Source: JBBQBQ01 sp038317685 (GTDB lineage Bacteria > Desulfobacterota > Desulfuromonadia > Desulfuromonadales > DDH964). Taken from it: a stretch of DNA of 7,862 nucleotides. Under the pieces are notes generated by a model. It worked only from the letters and a program-made list of their open reading frames with translations. It had not been told where the DNA came from and did no database searches. The position numbers and the translations under genes are program-made. Positions 1 to 6,534 of the stretch are shown here, one piece after another; position 1 is the stretch's first letter, and each line of letters opens with the position of its first letter. Location of the stretch: assembly GCA_038317685.1 (NCBI GenBank), contig JBBQBQ010000168.1, positions 1-7,862 of the forward strand, given 5' to 3'.

Positions 1-237
1 GGCCATCCGGCGGTTGCGCGCCATCACCGCCGGATTATGGCCTGTCACCATTTTCACGCCGGGGAAATGCTTTACAATTCCGGGGACCTCCTGCGAGCCC
101 GAGCAGAATTCCGTCTGAGTCTCGGCCTCGAAGGTTTTGACCTGAAAAGCTGGTACGGAAGGGTGGCCCTCATCGATTGTTATTTTCACACCCGGCTTTT
201 TGCCTCGATGCAGAAACTTCACGCTTGTTCACCGTAA
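1..237 (+). CDS. Partial C-terminal part of a probable glycosyltransferase (5' end outside window)
   Basis: The frame is open from base 1 to a TAA at 235-237, giving 78 codons of a protein whose beginning lies outside the window. An internal ATG at 37 is probably not the true start, because the preceding twelve codons (HPAVARHHRRI-like) read as ordinary coding sequence. The stretch HFHAGEMLYNSGDLLRARAE followed by FRLSL and FDLKSWYG resembles the short TPR-like helical pair that follows the catalytic domain in many bacterial GT2 glycosyltransferases. No catalytic motif is present in the visible part, so the family call rests on the tail alone. The gene runs convergently with the glycan operon and ends 66 bp from its last stop codon. 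The gap contains a 12-bp palindrome (287-298) but no T-rich terminator. It could instead be the tail of another TPR-containing protein. Confidence 0.55.
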   Translation, partial: GHPAVARHHRRIMACHHFHAGEMLYNSGDLLRARAEFRLSLGLEGFDLKSWYGRVALIDCYFHTRLFASMQKLHACSP

Positions 238-303
238 GAGCCGTAATCGGCGGAGCTCCATCGCCATACCCTTCGGCAGGTTCTTGGGAGGGCCCTCCGG
301 CCT

Positions 304-1560
304 TCACGGAAGACCCGCCCCCCGTTTCCCACCCAAAAAAAGTTCCCGGATGATGGCATCGAGCTGCTGGGCTCGCTGCCGGTAGGTGTGCTCGGCAAGG
401 GTCCGGCGTTGTCCAGCCAGGCCGATCTCCCGACATTCGCGGGGATGATTGAGCAGCCATCGCGCCTTTTCGATACATTCGGCGGTGCTGGCGAAGGTGA
501 CCACCTCCCGGTCAGGCTCGAAGAGGGTGACCAGATTCTCCTTGTGGTCGGTGAGAAGACAGGTCCCCACCCCCGTGGCTTCAAAGAGCCGCCGGTTTGA
601 CGCCGAATCTGACGAAATTTCGCCATGGTTGTTATAGGTCAGACGGGAGCGCTGGAGGGTTCGGTACATTTCCAGCCCGAAAACCGCGGGACGAGTCCGG
701 GGCCGAAGTCTCTCGCTGGCAATCGGCGGGGGGGATGTTGTCCGCTGGAGCGCCTCACGCAGCTGTGGCAGCCGATCCAGGACTTTCCGGGGGACTCCCC
801 AGCGATGGAGGCTCCGGGCCAGGTGATAGGCGGCCACCCGCAACGGTTCCCGCACGACCTGCCAGCGATAGAAATCATGGGCCGGCGAGAAGATGGCAAT
901 GTCCAGGGCTGCGGCAAGCGCCACCAGCTCTTGAACCCGGTCCTCATGATAGCCCCCGGCCCGGATCAACTGGCCGATGAAAGAGAAAGGGATATCCGGT
1001 TCCCGGGTCCCGTCGAGAGGCCGCAGAACCCGTGGATCGAAGCCGTGGTGCAGATGCCGGCTGGTGCAACCGGCGGCGCTGAAGCGGGCCTGGGATTCAG
1101 GAATGCAGGTCAGGACCAGGTCGAAGGACCGGAAAGGCTCGAAGGAGCGAAACGGCATGCCGCACCAGACCCCGGTCAGGCGCACGGAGGGAACCGTGTC
1201 CCGCAGTTGTCGAATCCACGCGGGGCGGAAGGCGCTATAACTGGTGAAGAAGAGGAGGTCGGGTTGGAAGGCGACGGTTTGCGCCAAGGCAATGTCATCC
1301 TGCCAGGCGGCGGGGCGATAGCGGACCCCCTGTTCCTTTGCCCAGGCTTTCTGCAAGGGCGCATTGTTGGCAACCGTGACCATCACCTCGTAGCCCAGAG
1401 GTGCCAGCGCCTCGGCCCAGGCGGCATTCGCCCCGACATGCGCCTCCCGGTCGAGAGCCGCGAACTGCTCTTGATACCCAAGTGTTGCCAATCCCGGATG
1501 AACGGCGTAGAAGCCGCGCAGAAAATCCGGGTAGGCGTGGGCGTGGATGAGCAACTTCAT
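304..1560 (-). CDS. CgeB-like GT-B glycosyltransferase (418 aa)
   Basis: Probable cytoplasmic glycosyltransferase that adds a sugar from a nucleotide donor to a surface glycan or glycoprotein. The N-terminal half (about 1-200) has Rossmann-like beta-strands such as MKLLIHAHA, DLLFFTSYSAF (101-111) and DLVLTCIPES (147-156). The C-terminal donor-binding half has the signature of the CgeB/Glyco_trans_1_2 group: YNNHGEISSD (309-318), NRRLFEATGVGTCLLTD (322-338), then a LFEPDREVV segment (347-354). Length is normal for the group. The ATG overlaps the upstream stop by one base (TGATG), so translation is probably coupled; only a weak GGA lies 7 nt before the start. It is the last gene of the operon. 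The middle section (about 225-290, rich in Arg and Pro) is less conserved in appearance. Donor and acceptor cannot be told from sequence. Confidence 0.87.
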   Translation of the reverse strand: MKLLIHAHAYPDFLRGFYAVHPGLATLGYQEQFAALDREAHVGANAAWAEALAPLGYEVMVTVANNAPLQKAWAKEQGVRYRPAAWQDDIALAQTVAFQPDLLFFTSYSAFRPAWIRQLRDTVPSVRLTGVWCGMPFRSFEPFRSFDLVLTCIPESQARFSAAGCTSRHLHHGFDPRVLRPLDGTREPDIPFSFIGQLIRAGGYHEDRVQELVALAAALDIAIFSPAHDFYRWQVVREPLRVAAYHLARSLHRWGVPRKVLDRLPQLREALQRTTSPPPIASERLRPRTRPAVFGLEMYRTLQRSRLTYNNHGEISSDSASNRRLFEATGVGTCLLTDHKENLVTLFEPDREVVTFASTAECIEKARWLLNHPRECREIGLAGQRRTLAEHTYRQRAQQLDAIIRELFLGGKRGAGLP

Positions 1561-2537
1561 CAGCTTTCCAACTCCGACTTCGCCCCGATCCCGTTAAATC
1601 CATTCTTGACAATTCCCACAAACATCCCGAATGAATAGCCAAATTCTCTGATTTTTTTTACCATGATTCTATTTTTATTCGGGTTTCTGGAGAAGATTGC
1701 CGTGATCGTCCTTGCAAAAACCTTCATGATCGCGAGACCCGCTATTAATAAATCAAGGGATAACAGCTTGCTTCCATTCAATTTTGCGACGGTTTTTCCG
1801 GAGAGATAGGACCTGGCAAAATAATAGTGAATATGCAGGTGGGAATGGGGCACCAGATGGTAAACCATAATGGCGGGATCATACCAAAAGAGCTGCTCAA
1901 CTGGGAGCAGGCGCATGAAAAATTCGGCTTCCTCCCCCAAACGGAAATACTCCCCGACCGGGCCATATCTGAGGGAAAAGCCCTGGTGCTTTGCCAGGAT
2001 ATCCCGTCGAATCGCCATGTTTGAGCCGGAAAATCCATATTTCTGCCGGGGAGGATTAAGAAATCCCGCTTCCCGGCCCCAGGAGCGGGACTCCAGGTCT
2101 TCTGAAAACCATCCTGGGGGTTCGCTCACATGCCAGGGAAGAATCCTGCCGCCCACGGCAATGGGTTTTGGCCCGACCGTTTCAAAGGCGGCCAGGATTC
2201 TTTCGCACCATTCCGGAGAGGCTTTGGCGTCGTCGTCCAGAAACAGGACATATTCCCCCCTTGCCGCTTGCCAGCCCCGGTTCCTGGCCGCGCTCACCCC
2301 CTGGCGGACCTCCAGCAGAACCCTGAAATTGTGGTATCGGCGGGAAAAATCCTCAGCGACCACGACGGTATGGTCGTCGGAATGGTTATTGACGACCAGA
2401 ACCTCAAAGCCTGCCGGAGCCAGCGTCTGGGCCGCCAGGGAGGTCAGGGTCTCCCTCAGCAGGTCGGCCCGGTTGTAGGTCGCGACCACCACCGAAAGCC
2501 TCGGCGGGGACGGCCCTCCTTCAACCTCTTCAGCCAT
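1560..2537 (-). CDS. GT2 family glycosyltransferase (about 325 aa)
   Basis: Inverting GT-A glycosyltransferase of family 2, acting at the cytoplasmic side of glycan assembly. The fold opens with LSVVVATYNRADLL, then the nucleotide-binding strand VLVVNNHSDD (about 46-55 from this start), ARNRGWQAARGEYVLFLDDD carrying the metal-binding DDD (about 101-103), and GEEAEF (about 201-206) in the place of the catalytic acidic motif. The start is chosen at 2537 because AAGGA lies 5 nt in front of it. The ATG two codons earlier (2543) would have the AAGGA touching it, although that ATG makes a typical ATGA overlap with the preceding stop. The product overlaps the next gene by one base. The last 65 or so residues (LLIAGLAIMKVFARTITAIF and a Lys/Arg-rich segment) look like a membrane-associated amphipathic tail and are coded by much more AT-rich DNA than the rest. 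Confidence 0.9.
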   Translation of the reverse strand: MAEEVEGGPSPPRLSVVVATYNRADLLRETLTSLAAQTLAPAGFEVLVVNNHSDDHTVVVAEDFSRRYHNFRVLLEVRQGVSAARNRGWQAARGEYVLFLDDDAKASPEWCERILAAFETVGPKPIAVGGRILPWHVSEPPGWFSEDLESRSWGREAGFLNPPRQKYGFSGSNMAIRRDILAKHQGFSLRYGPVGEYFRLGEEAEFFMRLLPVEQLFWYDPAIMVYHLVPHSHLHIHYYFARSYLSGKTVAKLNGSKLLSLDLLIAGLAIMKVFARTITAIFSRNPNKNRIMVKKIREFGYSFGMFVGIVKNGFNGIGAKSELES

Positions 2538-2539
2538 GA

Positions 2540-3217
2540 TCATCCTTCGCTGTGACGCTCGACGATGCGGGCCGGTACCCCGTAGACCAGGGTACCGGGA
2601 GGAACGTCGCGGGTGACCACGGAGCCGGCGCCGACGACGGCGTTCGAGCCGATTTCGATCCGGCCGATCACGGTGGCTCCGGCTCCGATCTGTGCGCCTT
2701 TCCGGATTCGGCAGAGCGCGGCCACGGTACAGCCTGGATTGATGGAGACGAAATCTTCGATGAGCGTGTGGTGGCCGATCGAAACGTGGCGGTTGAGGGT
2801 CACGAAATCGGCGAGTTCAGTGAAGGGTGCGATCGTCGTCCCCGGGCTGAGGTTGCAGCCCCGACCGATCCGCACCCCGTTGCAGAGGGTCACATTGGGG
2901 TGGATGACGGAGGCGTAGGCGGAGGCGTCGATGCCGAAACGTTGCCGGAAACATTCAAAGACGATCTGTTTGGTCTTCGGTGCCATCGCCCCCAGCAGAC
3001 AGTTCCCGATCTCTCCGGGGCTCCAGTCCTCGATGAAATATTCCCGGGTGGGAATGCCGGGATGGAGATAGCTCATCGCCTGGGCATCATGCTGCTCGGC
3101 GGTGAGGTTGCTGACGATATCGACTTCGACTCCATTGCCGAAACGGCTGTAAAGGCTGTCAAGGATGATCGCCAGAGCCGCATTGGCATGGCCCAGAATC
3201 AGATATTTCTCTGCCAT
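2540..3217 (-). CDS. NeuD/PglD-like sugar acyltransferase, left-handed beta-helix (225 aa)
   Basis: Predicted acyl-CoA-dependent acyltransferase that acetylates or acylates an amino group or hydroxyl of a nucleotide-linked sugar. Residues 1-90 form a PglD_N-like Rossmann domain starting MAEKYLILGHANAAL. From about 100 onward come hexapeptide repeats of the left-handed beta-helix (for example VRIGRG, AQIGAGATVIGRIEIGSNAV), ending in the typical VTRDVPPGTLVYGVPAR. H149 in SIGHHTLIEDF fits the catalytic His of PglD. The second, CoA-side His of PglD is a Ser here (SINPG), as I recall for a common subgroup. Start is set at 3217 because AAGGAG lies 5 nt upstream; the longer frame from 3313 adds 32 residues that overlap the preceding gene and match no family feature. 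Gap to the upstream gene is 22 nt; its stop overlaps the alternative ATG of the next gene. Confidence 0.88.
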   Translation of the reverse strand: MAEKYLILGHANAALAIILDSLYSRFGNGVEVDIVSNLTAEQHDAQAMSYLHPGIPTREYFIEDWSPGEIGNCLLGAMAPKTKQIVFECFRQRFGIDASAYASVIHPNVTLCNGVRIGRGCNLSPGTTIAPFTELADFVTLNRHVSIGHHTLIEDFVSINPGCTVAALCRIRKGAQIGAGATVIGRIEIGSNAVVGAGSVVTRDVPPGTLVYGVPARIVERHSEG

Positions 3218-3222
3218 GAAAT

Positions 3223-3228
3223 CTCCTT
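3223..3228 (-). promoter_or_regulatory. Ribosome binding site that sets the acyltransferase start
   Basis: Reads AAGGAG on the minus strand, with a 5-nt spacer (ATTTC) to the ATG at 3217. It decides between this start and the ATG at 3313, which lies inside the upstream glycosyltransferase. Confidence 0.85.
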
Positions 3229-3239
3229 TTCCTCTGACC

Positions 3240-4085
3240 TCAGCGCCGGCACCGGGAGACCTGTATGGCCACGGATATTTCGATGATTTTCCGGGCAATA
3301 TAGCACTGCTCAAGCGGCGAAAAACGCTTCCGGTTCAGGAACAGGGTTTCCCGCATCCCCTTCAGCAGTTTGATTCTGGCCTCCGGTCGCATGCAGTAAT
3401 TGTTGCCGTGGACGCGGTAGGCGGCGACTTTCCAATCGAGAAAACCGACCAAATTCTCCGCGGCCATCCGCAGATAAAAATCCCAATCTTCCACCGGCAG
3501 GTCCTGGTTGTACGTGCCGATTCTGGCGAAGAGGCGTCGGTCGACCATCAACACCGGACCCGGTACCGACCATTTATTGATGATTTGTTTCCTGAGCCCC
3601 GCCTCGGTTCGAAAGGCTTGAAGGTTCGAGCGATAGAAGTTACTCAGGCCGCTATCCGCGATGGTGCGGTTTTCGCCGTCGACCACCAGGCAGTCCCCGA
3701 AGACCGCCAGCTTTTCCGGGTGTTCCCGGAGATACCGGAAGCGCTGCAGGATACCGTCCGGCAACAGGTAGTCGTCGCTGGCCAGGCTGACGATATAATC
3801 GCCCCGGCACTCTTCCCCCAGGTCATTGAGGGTCCGGGCGATCCCCAGATTCCGGGGGTGCCGTTTGTACCTCACGGGGAAGTGGTGGCCGTTCTGTTCG
3901 ATCCAGAGACGGATGACGGCATCGGAACCGTCCGTCGAAGCATCGTCGATAATGACCAGTTCCTTGTTCGGATAACGGTCGTTGACGGCACTGTCCAAGG
4001 CCTGCTTGATAAACTTCTGGTGGTTGAAGGAGGGGGTGCGAATCGAGACCAGGGGATAGGACTTGCTGGCAACGGTGTCGGACAT
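3240..4085 (-). CDS. GT2 family glycosyltransferase (281 aa)
   Basis: GT-A fold, family 2, single catalytic domain with a short helical tail and no clear transmembrane segment. Key motifs are VSIRTPSFNHQKFI (13-26), the nucleotide-binding VIIDDASTDGS (44-54), NLGIARTLN (79-87), SLASDDYLLPDG with the metal-binding SDD/DXD (103-105), and LPVEDWDFYLRM with the catalytic acidic pair at 199-200. Residues 172-190 (WSVPGPVLMVDRRLFARIG) form the usual acceptor-loop segment. It is the second gene of the operon, 33 nt after the BKACE stop and 22 nt before the acyltransferase. The ribosome binding site is weak (a GGGG stretch about 10 nt upstream), so it may depend on translation of the gene before it. 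The family often adds hexoses or modified amino sugars to O-antigen-like chains, but the donor cannot be read from sequence. Confidence 0.9.
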   Translation of the reverse strand: MSDTVASKSYPLVSIRTPSFNHQKFIKQALDSAVNDRYPNKELVIIDDASTDGSDAVIRLWIEQNGHHFPVRYKRHPRNLGIARTLNDLGEECRGDYIVSLASDDYLLPDGILQRFRYLREHPEKLAVFGDCLVVDGENRTIADSGLSNFYRSNLQAFRTEAGLRKQIINKWSVPGPVLMVDRRLFARIGTYNQDLPVEDWDFYLRMAAENLVGFLDWKVAAYRVHGNNYCMRPEARIKLLKGMRETLFLNRKRFSPLEQCYIARKIIEISVAIQVSRCRR

Positions 4086-4118
4086 TGGGCGACCCCGGGG
4101 TGCAACAAAAAGAAAGGT

Positions 4119-5003
4119 TCAGACGGCCCGGCCGTAAGCGCCTCGGCCTGGCAGCAGCTGCATCCTTTGGCGAAAATCCGCCGGGGCCATGACCGGACGG
4201 CCAAGCTCGGCGGCAACGGCATGGACCCTTTCCAGCAGGGAAAGATTGGTTGCCAGGGTCGTCCGGCCGGGATCCAGAAAGAGGTTGTCTTCCAGCCCCA
4301 TGCGCACCCCGCCGCCCGCCGCCAGGCCGAGGAGGGCCGAGGGGGTCTGAGCCCGGCCGATCCCTCCGACCGCCCATTCGCACGGGTGCGGCAGTTGCGC
4401 CAGCATCGCCCCCAGGCTCAGGGGATCGGCCTGGGCGTTGGCCGGGTTGCCGAGGAGCAGATTGAAGTAAAAGGGCGGCTTTAGCAGGTTTCGGGAGATG
4501 AGATAGCGAGCATAATTGATCATGCCGCCATCGAAGCATTCGAGTTCCGGGACAATCCCTCGGTGCAACATTTCCGCGGCCAGACGCTGGACCATTTCCG
4601 GGGCGTTGACGCTGGCTTCCCGACTGAAATTCAGGGAAGAGAGGGTCAGGGAGCCCATATCCGGCTTGAGATCGCCGGTCAGTCGCAACGGTGCCGAACG
4701 GCCTTCGAAATCGGGCCGGCGCCGGCCGCTCAGAGAAATGCAGATGACCAGCTCCGGTTCAAAGGCGCGCACCCGCCGGATGATATCCGCGTACAACTCG
4801 ATATCGTGACTGGGCGTTTCGTCGGGATCGCGGGCATGGAGATGAACCACCGTGATCCCCAGCGCCACGGCCTGCCGGACCTGATCGGCAATCTCCCCCG
4901 GATCGATCGGCAGGTGAGGATTGTCCTTGCGTCCCGGGACCATCCCGGTGGGAGCGAAGTTCAGGACAAAGGGGTCGCCGGTGGCGGCGGTGTCAATTTT
5001 CAC
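4119..5003 (-). CDS. BKACE / DUF849 beta-keto acid cleavage enzyme (294 aa)
   Basis: Zinc-dependent TIM-barrel enzyme of the beta-keto acid cleavage family, whose reference member is 3-keto-5-aminohexanoate cleavage enzyme. The family reaction is a beta-keto acid plus acetyl-CoA giving acetoacetate and a new acyl-CoA. Supporting motifs: NFAPTGMVPG (15-24); VVHLHARDP (52-60) with zinc ligands H54 and H56; LVICISLSGR (85-94); SLTLSSLNF (118-126); PELECFDGGMINYA (152-165); GGGVRMGLEDN (230-240), where E238 fits the third zinc ligand and R234 and D239 the conserved active-site pair. Length is typical. The start is GTG, supported by GGGGAG about 9 nt upstream and by the family's short N-terminus. 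It is the first gene of the glycan operon. No lysine-fermentation genes (aminomutase, 3,5-diaminohexanoate dehydrogenase) are nearby, so a role in making a sugar acyl donor is more likely here; that is inference. Confidence 0.9.
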   Translation of the reverse strand: MKIDTAATGDPFVLNFAPTGMVPGRKDNPHLPIDPGEIADQVRQAVALGITVVHLHARDPDETPSHDIELYADIIRRVRAFEPELVICISLSGRRRPDFEGRSAPLRLTGDLKPDMGSLTLSSLNFSREASVNAPEMVQRLAAEMLHRGIVPELECFDGGMINYARYLISRNLLKPPFYFNLLLGNPANAQADPLSLGAMLAQLPHPCEWAVGGIGRAQTPSALLGLAAGGGVRMGLEDNLFLDPGRTTLATNLSLLERVHAVAAELGRPVMAPADFRQRMQLLPGRGAYGRAV

Positions 5004-5066
5004 GTCCTGCTCTCCCCAAAAAAGGTTCGTCGCCAGACCTGTCTAAGCAGATATTAACCTCCGACG

Positions 5067-5095
5067 TTCATAGCATGTTGCCACGGCCATGGCAA
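5067..5095 (-). promoter_or_regulatory. Probable sigma70 promoter of the glycan operon
   Basis: On the minus strand, TTGCCA (5095-5090) and TATGAA (5072-5067) are separated by exactly 17 nt. They match the consensus boxes in 5 of 6 and 4 of 6 positions. The site lies between the terminator of the transporter unit and the GTG start at 5003, about 65 nt upstream of the first gene, so it is well placed to drive the five-gene operon. Confidence 0.55.
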
Positions 5096-5096
5096 C
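5077..5096. promoter_or_regulatory. Inverted repeat inside the glycan-operon promoter (possible operator)
   Basis: GTTGCCA and TGGCAAC form a perfect 7-bp inverted repeat around a 6-nt centre. One arm contains the predicted -35 box and the rest fills the spacer up to 4 nt before the -10 box. A repressor dimer bound here would block RNA polymerase. The regulator is unknown. Confidence 0.4.
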
Positions 5097-5159
5097 CCGA
5101 TTTTCCCGGCGGTTCACCTCCTTTGCAGCGGCCGGAACCATCCGTTCTGCCTCTGGACC

Positions 5160-5197
5160 AAAAAAGAACGGGCCCCGCGTCGCCGCGAAGCCCGTTC
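5160..5197 (-). terminator. Rho-independent terminator of the MFS transporter unit
   Basis: Read on the minus strand: an 8-bp perfect outer stem (GAACGGGC at 5197-5190 pairing with GCCCGTTC at 5173-5166). The loop between them can form a further inner CGCG/CGCG stem around GCGA. Six T residues follow directly (5165-5160). It begins about 25 nt after the tandem stop codons of the transporter and separates that unit from the glycan operon. Confidence 0.85.
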
Positions 5198-5223
5198 CCA
5201 TCAACAGTGTCCGGCAGGTCTCA

Positions 5224-6534
5224 TCACTTGTTGCCGGCTTCCTGAAGCACCAGGTCTTCCTCGAGGCCGATCCCGACCGGGACTTCGGCCGAGGCCGCAA
5301 CCTTCTTGGGCCGTAGCGACATGGAAAGCATCGCGCCGACCAGCAGCATGACGCCGGCCACCGCGAAGGAGATGGTGAAGCTGCCGAATTTGGCTTTGAG
5401 CATCTCGGCGATCCGCACCAGGAAGAAGGCCCCGAGGCCCCAGGCCGAGAAGAGAACACCGTAGTTCATGCCGAAATTTTTCAACCCCCAGTAGTCCTTG
5501 GCAAAGGAGGGGAAGAGGGAGAGGTTGGTGCCGTAGTTGAAGCCGATGAAGGTCGCCAGCAGCACCAGGATGATGGCGTTGACGCCGCCGCCCATCACCG
5601 GGATCGCTGCGAACATCAGAGCCGCCTGGAAGACCAGCATGATCATCAGGGTGTTGGCGCGGCCGATCTTGTCGGAAAGGATGCCGGCGACGATCCGGCC
5701 CCCGGCGTTGCCGACCGCCATGATCGCCACCGCCAGGAAGGCCAGCGAACCCATGCTCTCCTTGGCCATGCCGGCGACGCTGCCGATGACCATCAGGCCG
5801 GCACCGGCACCGATGAAGTAGACGGTCCAAAGGGTATAGAAGCGGGAGTCCTTGAGGACTTGGGAGGGGGTGAGATCAACCCCGGCGGGCTTTTTGGCGT
5901 TCGCCTTGGCTCCCTGGGGGTCGGCTATGTAGCCGGCCGGGGGGTTGCGGACGAGAAGAGCCAGGGAGCTGACGATGATGGCGAAGGCGATCCCGAAGGA
6001 GAACATCGCCTGCTGCAGCCCCATCGTTCCGAGCAGATACTTGGCGAGGGGCGCGATGTAGACCGGTGCCAGGCCGAAGCCCGAAACGACGATTCCGGCA
6101 ATGAGACCGGTCTTGGCCGGCGGGAACCATTTCAATGCCGGCGGGGTCGCCGCCGAGTAACCGAAACCCATGCCGGCGCCGGCCAGGATGCCGAAACCGA
6201 CCACCCAGACCAGATAGGACGAGGAGAGGGACGCCACCACGAAACCACTGCCGACCAGCAGTCCGCCGATAATCGCGGTGAGGCGGGGGCCGAGCTTGTC
6301 CTGGCACTTGCCGGCCACGATCATGCTGAAGGCAAAGGTGAGGCAGGCGACGGCATAGGGATCGTTGACCGATGCCAGACTCCAGTTGAAGGCCTGCGGA
6401 CCGCCGGCCTTGATCGAATCGGTGATGGCACCCTTGAAGATGCTCCACGCATAAAGAATTCCCAACGCCAGGTTGATGCCGGTGCCGGCCAGGGCAACGG
6501 TCCAGCCTCGATTCTTGATCTGTTCTGCGCTCAT
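5224..6534 (-). CDS. OFA-family MFS transporter (436 aa)
   Basis: Inner-membrane major facilitator of the oxalate/formate antiporter (OFA) family, which moves small organic acids such as oxalate, formate or lactate; the substrate cannot be fixed here. Twelve hydrophobic segments are visible in two sets of six. The first begins NRGWTVALAGTGINLALGIL (8-27), whose end leads into the family pattern LGILYAWSIFKGAI (24-37). MFS loop motifs occur after TM2 (GKCQDKLGPR, 75-84) and at the matching place in the second half (GILSDKIGR, 284-292). GFGYSAATPPALKWFPP (123-139) and GFNYGTNLSLFPSFAKDYWG (331-350) are typical of the family. A cytoplasmic loop lies around 200-230 and an acidic tail at the end. 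The start at 6534 is set by AGGAGG with a 5-nt spacer. The gene ends with tandem TGA TGA and a terminator. Unusually, the frame is open far upstream into a cysteine-rich ORF with no stop codon between. Confidence 0.92.
   Translation of the reverse strand: MSAEQIKNRGWTVALAGTGINLALGILYAWSIFKGAITDSIKAGGPQAFNWSLASVNDPYAVACLTFAFSMIVAGKCQDKLGPRLTAIIGGLLVGSGFVVASLSSSYLVWVVGFGILAGAGMGFGYSAATPPALKWFPPAKTGLIAGIVVSGFGLAPVYIAPLAKYLLGTMGLQQAMFSFGIAFAIIVSSLALLVRNPPAGYIADPQGAKANAKKPAGVDLTPSQVLKDSRFYTLWTVYFIGAGAGLMVIGSVAGMAKESMGSLAFLAVAIMAVGNAGGRIVAGILSDKIGRANTLMIMLVFQAALMFAAIPVMGGGVNAIILVLLATFIGFNYGTNLSLFPSFAKDYWGLKNFGMNYGVLFSAWGLGAFFLVRIAEMLKAKFGSFTISFAVAGVMLLVGAMLSMSLRPKKVAASAEVPVGIGLEEDLVLQEAGNK

Noticed and set aside
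287..298. 12-bp palindrome GGAGGGCCCTCC between the convergent genes as a terminator
   Set aside because: There is no loop-forming centre and no T-run on either strand.
625..1638. 337-codon open frame on the plus strand
   Set aside because: Antisense shadow of the CgeB-like glycosyltransferase, with Gly/Pro/Arg-rich translation and no family features.
3218..3313. N-terminal extension of the acyltransferase from an ATG at 3313
   Set aside because: It overlaps the upstream GT2 gene, has no family counterpart, and the start at 3217 has an excellent AAGGAG site.
3165..4484. 439-codon open frame on the plus strand
   Set aside because: It lies antisense to the acyltransferase, GT2 and BKACE genes, all of which have clear family motifs. 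Its translation shows no motif; long antisense frames are common in GC-rich DNA.
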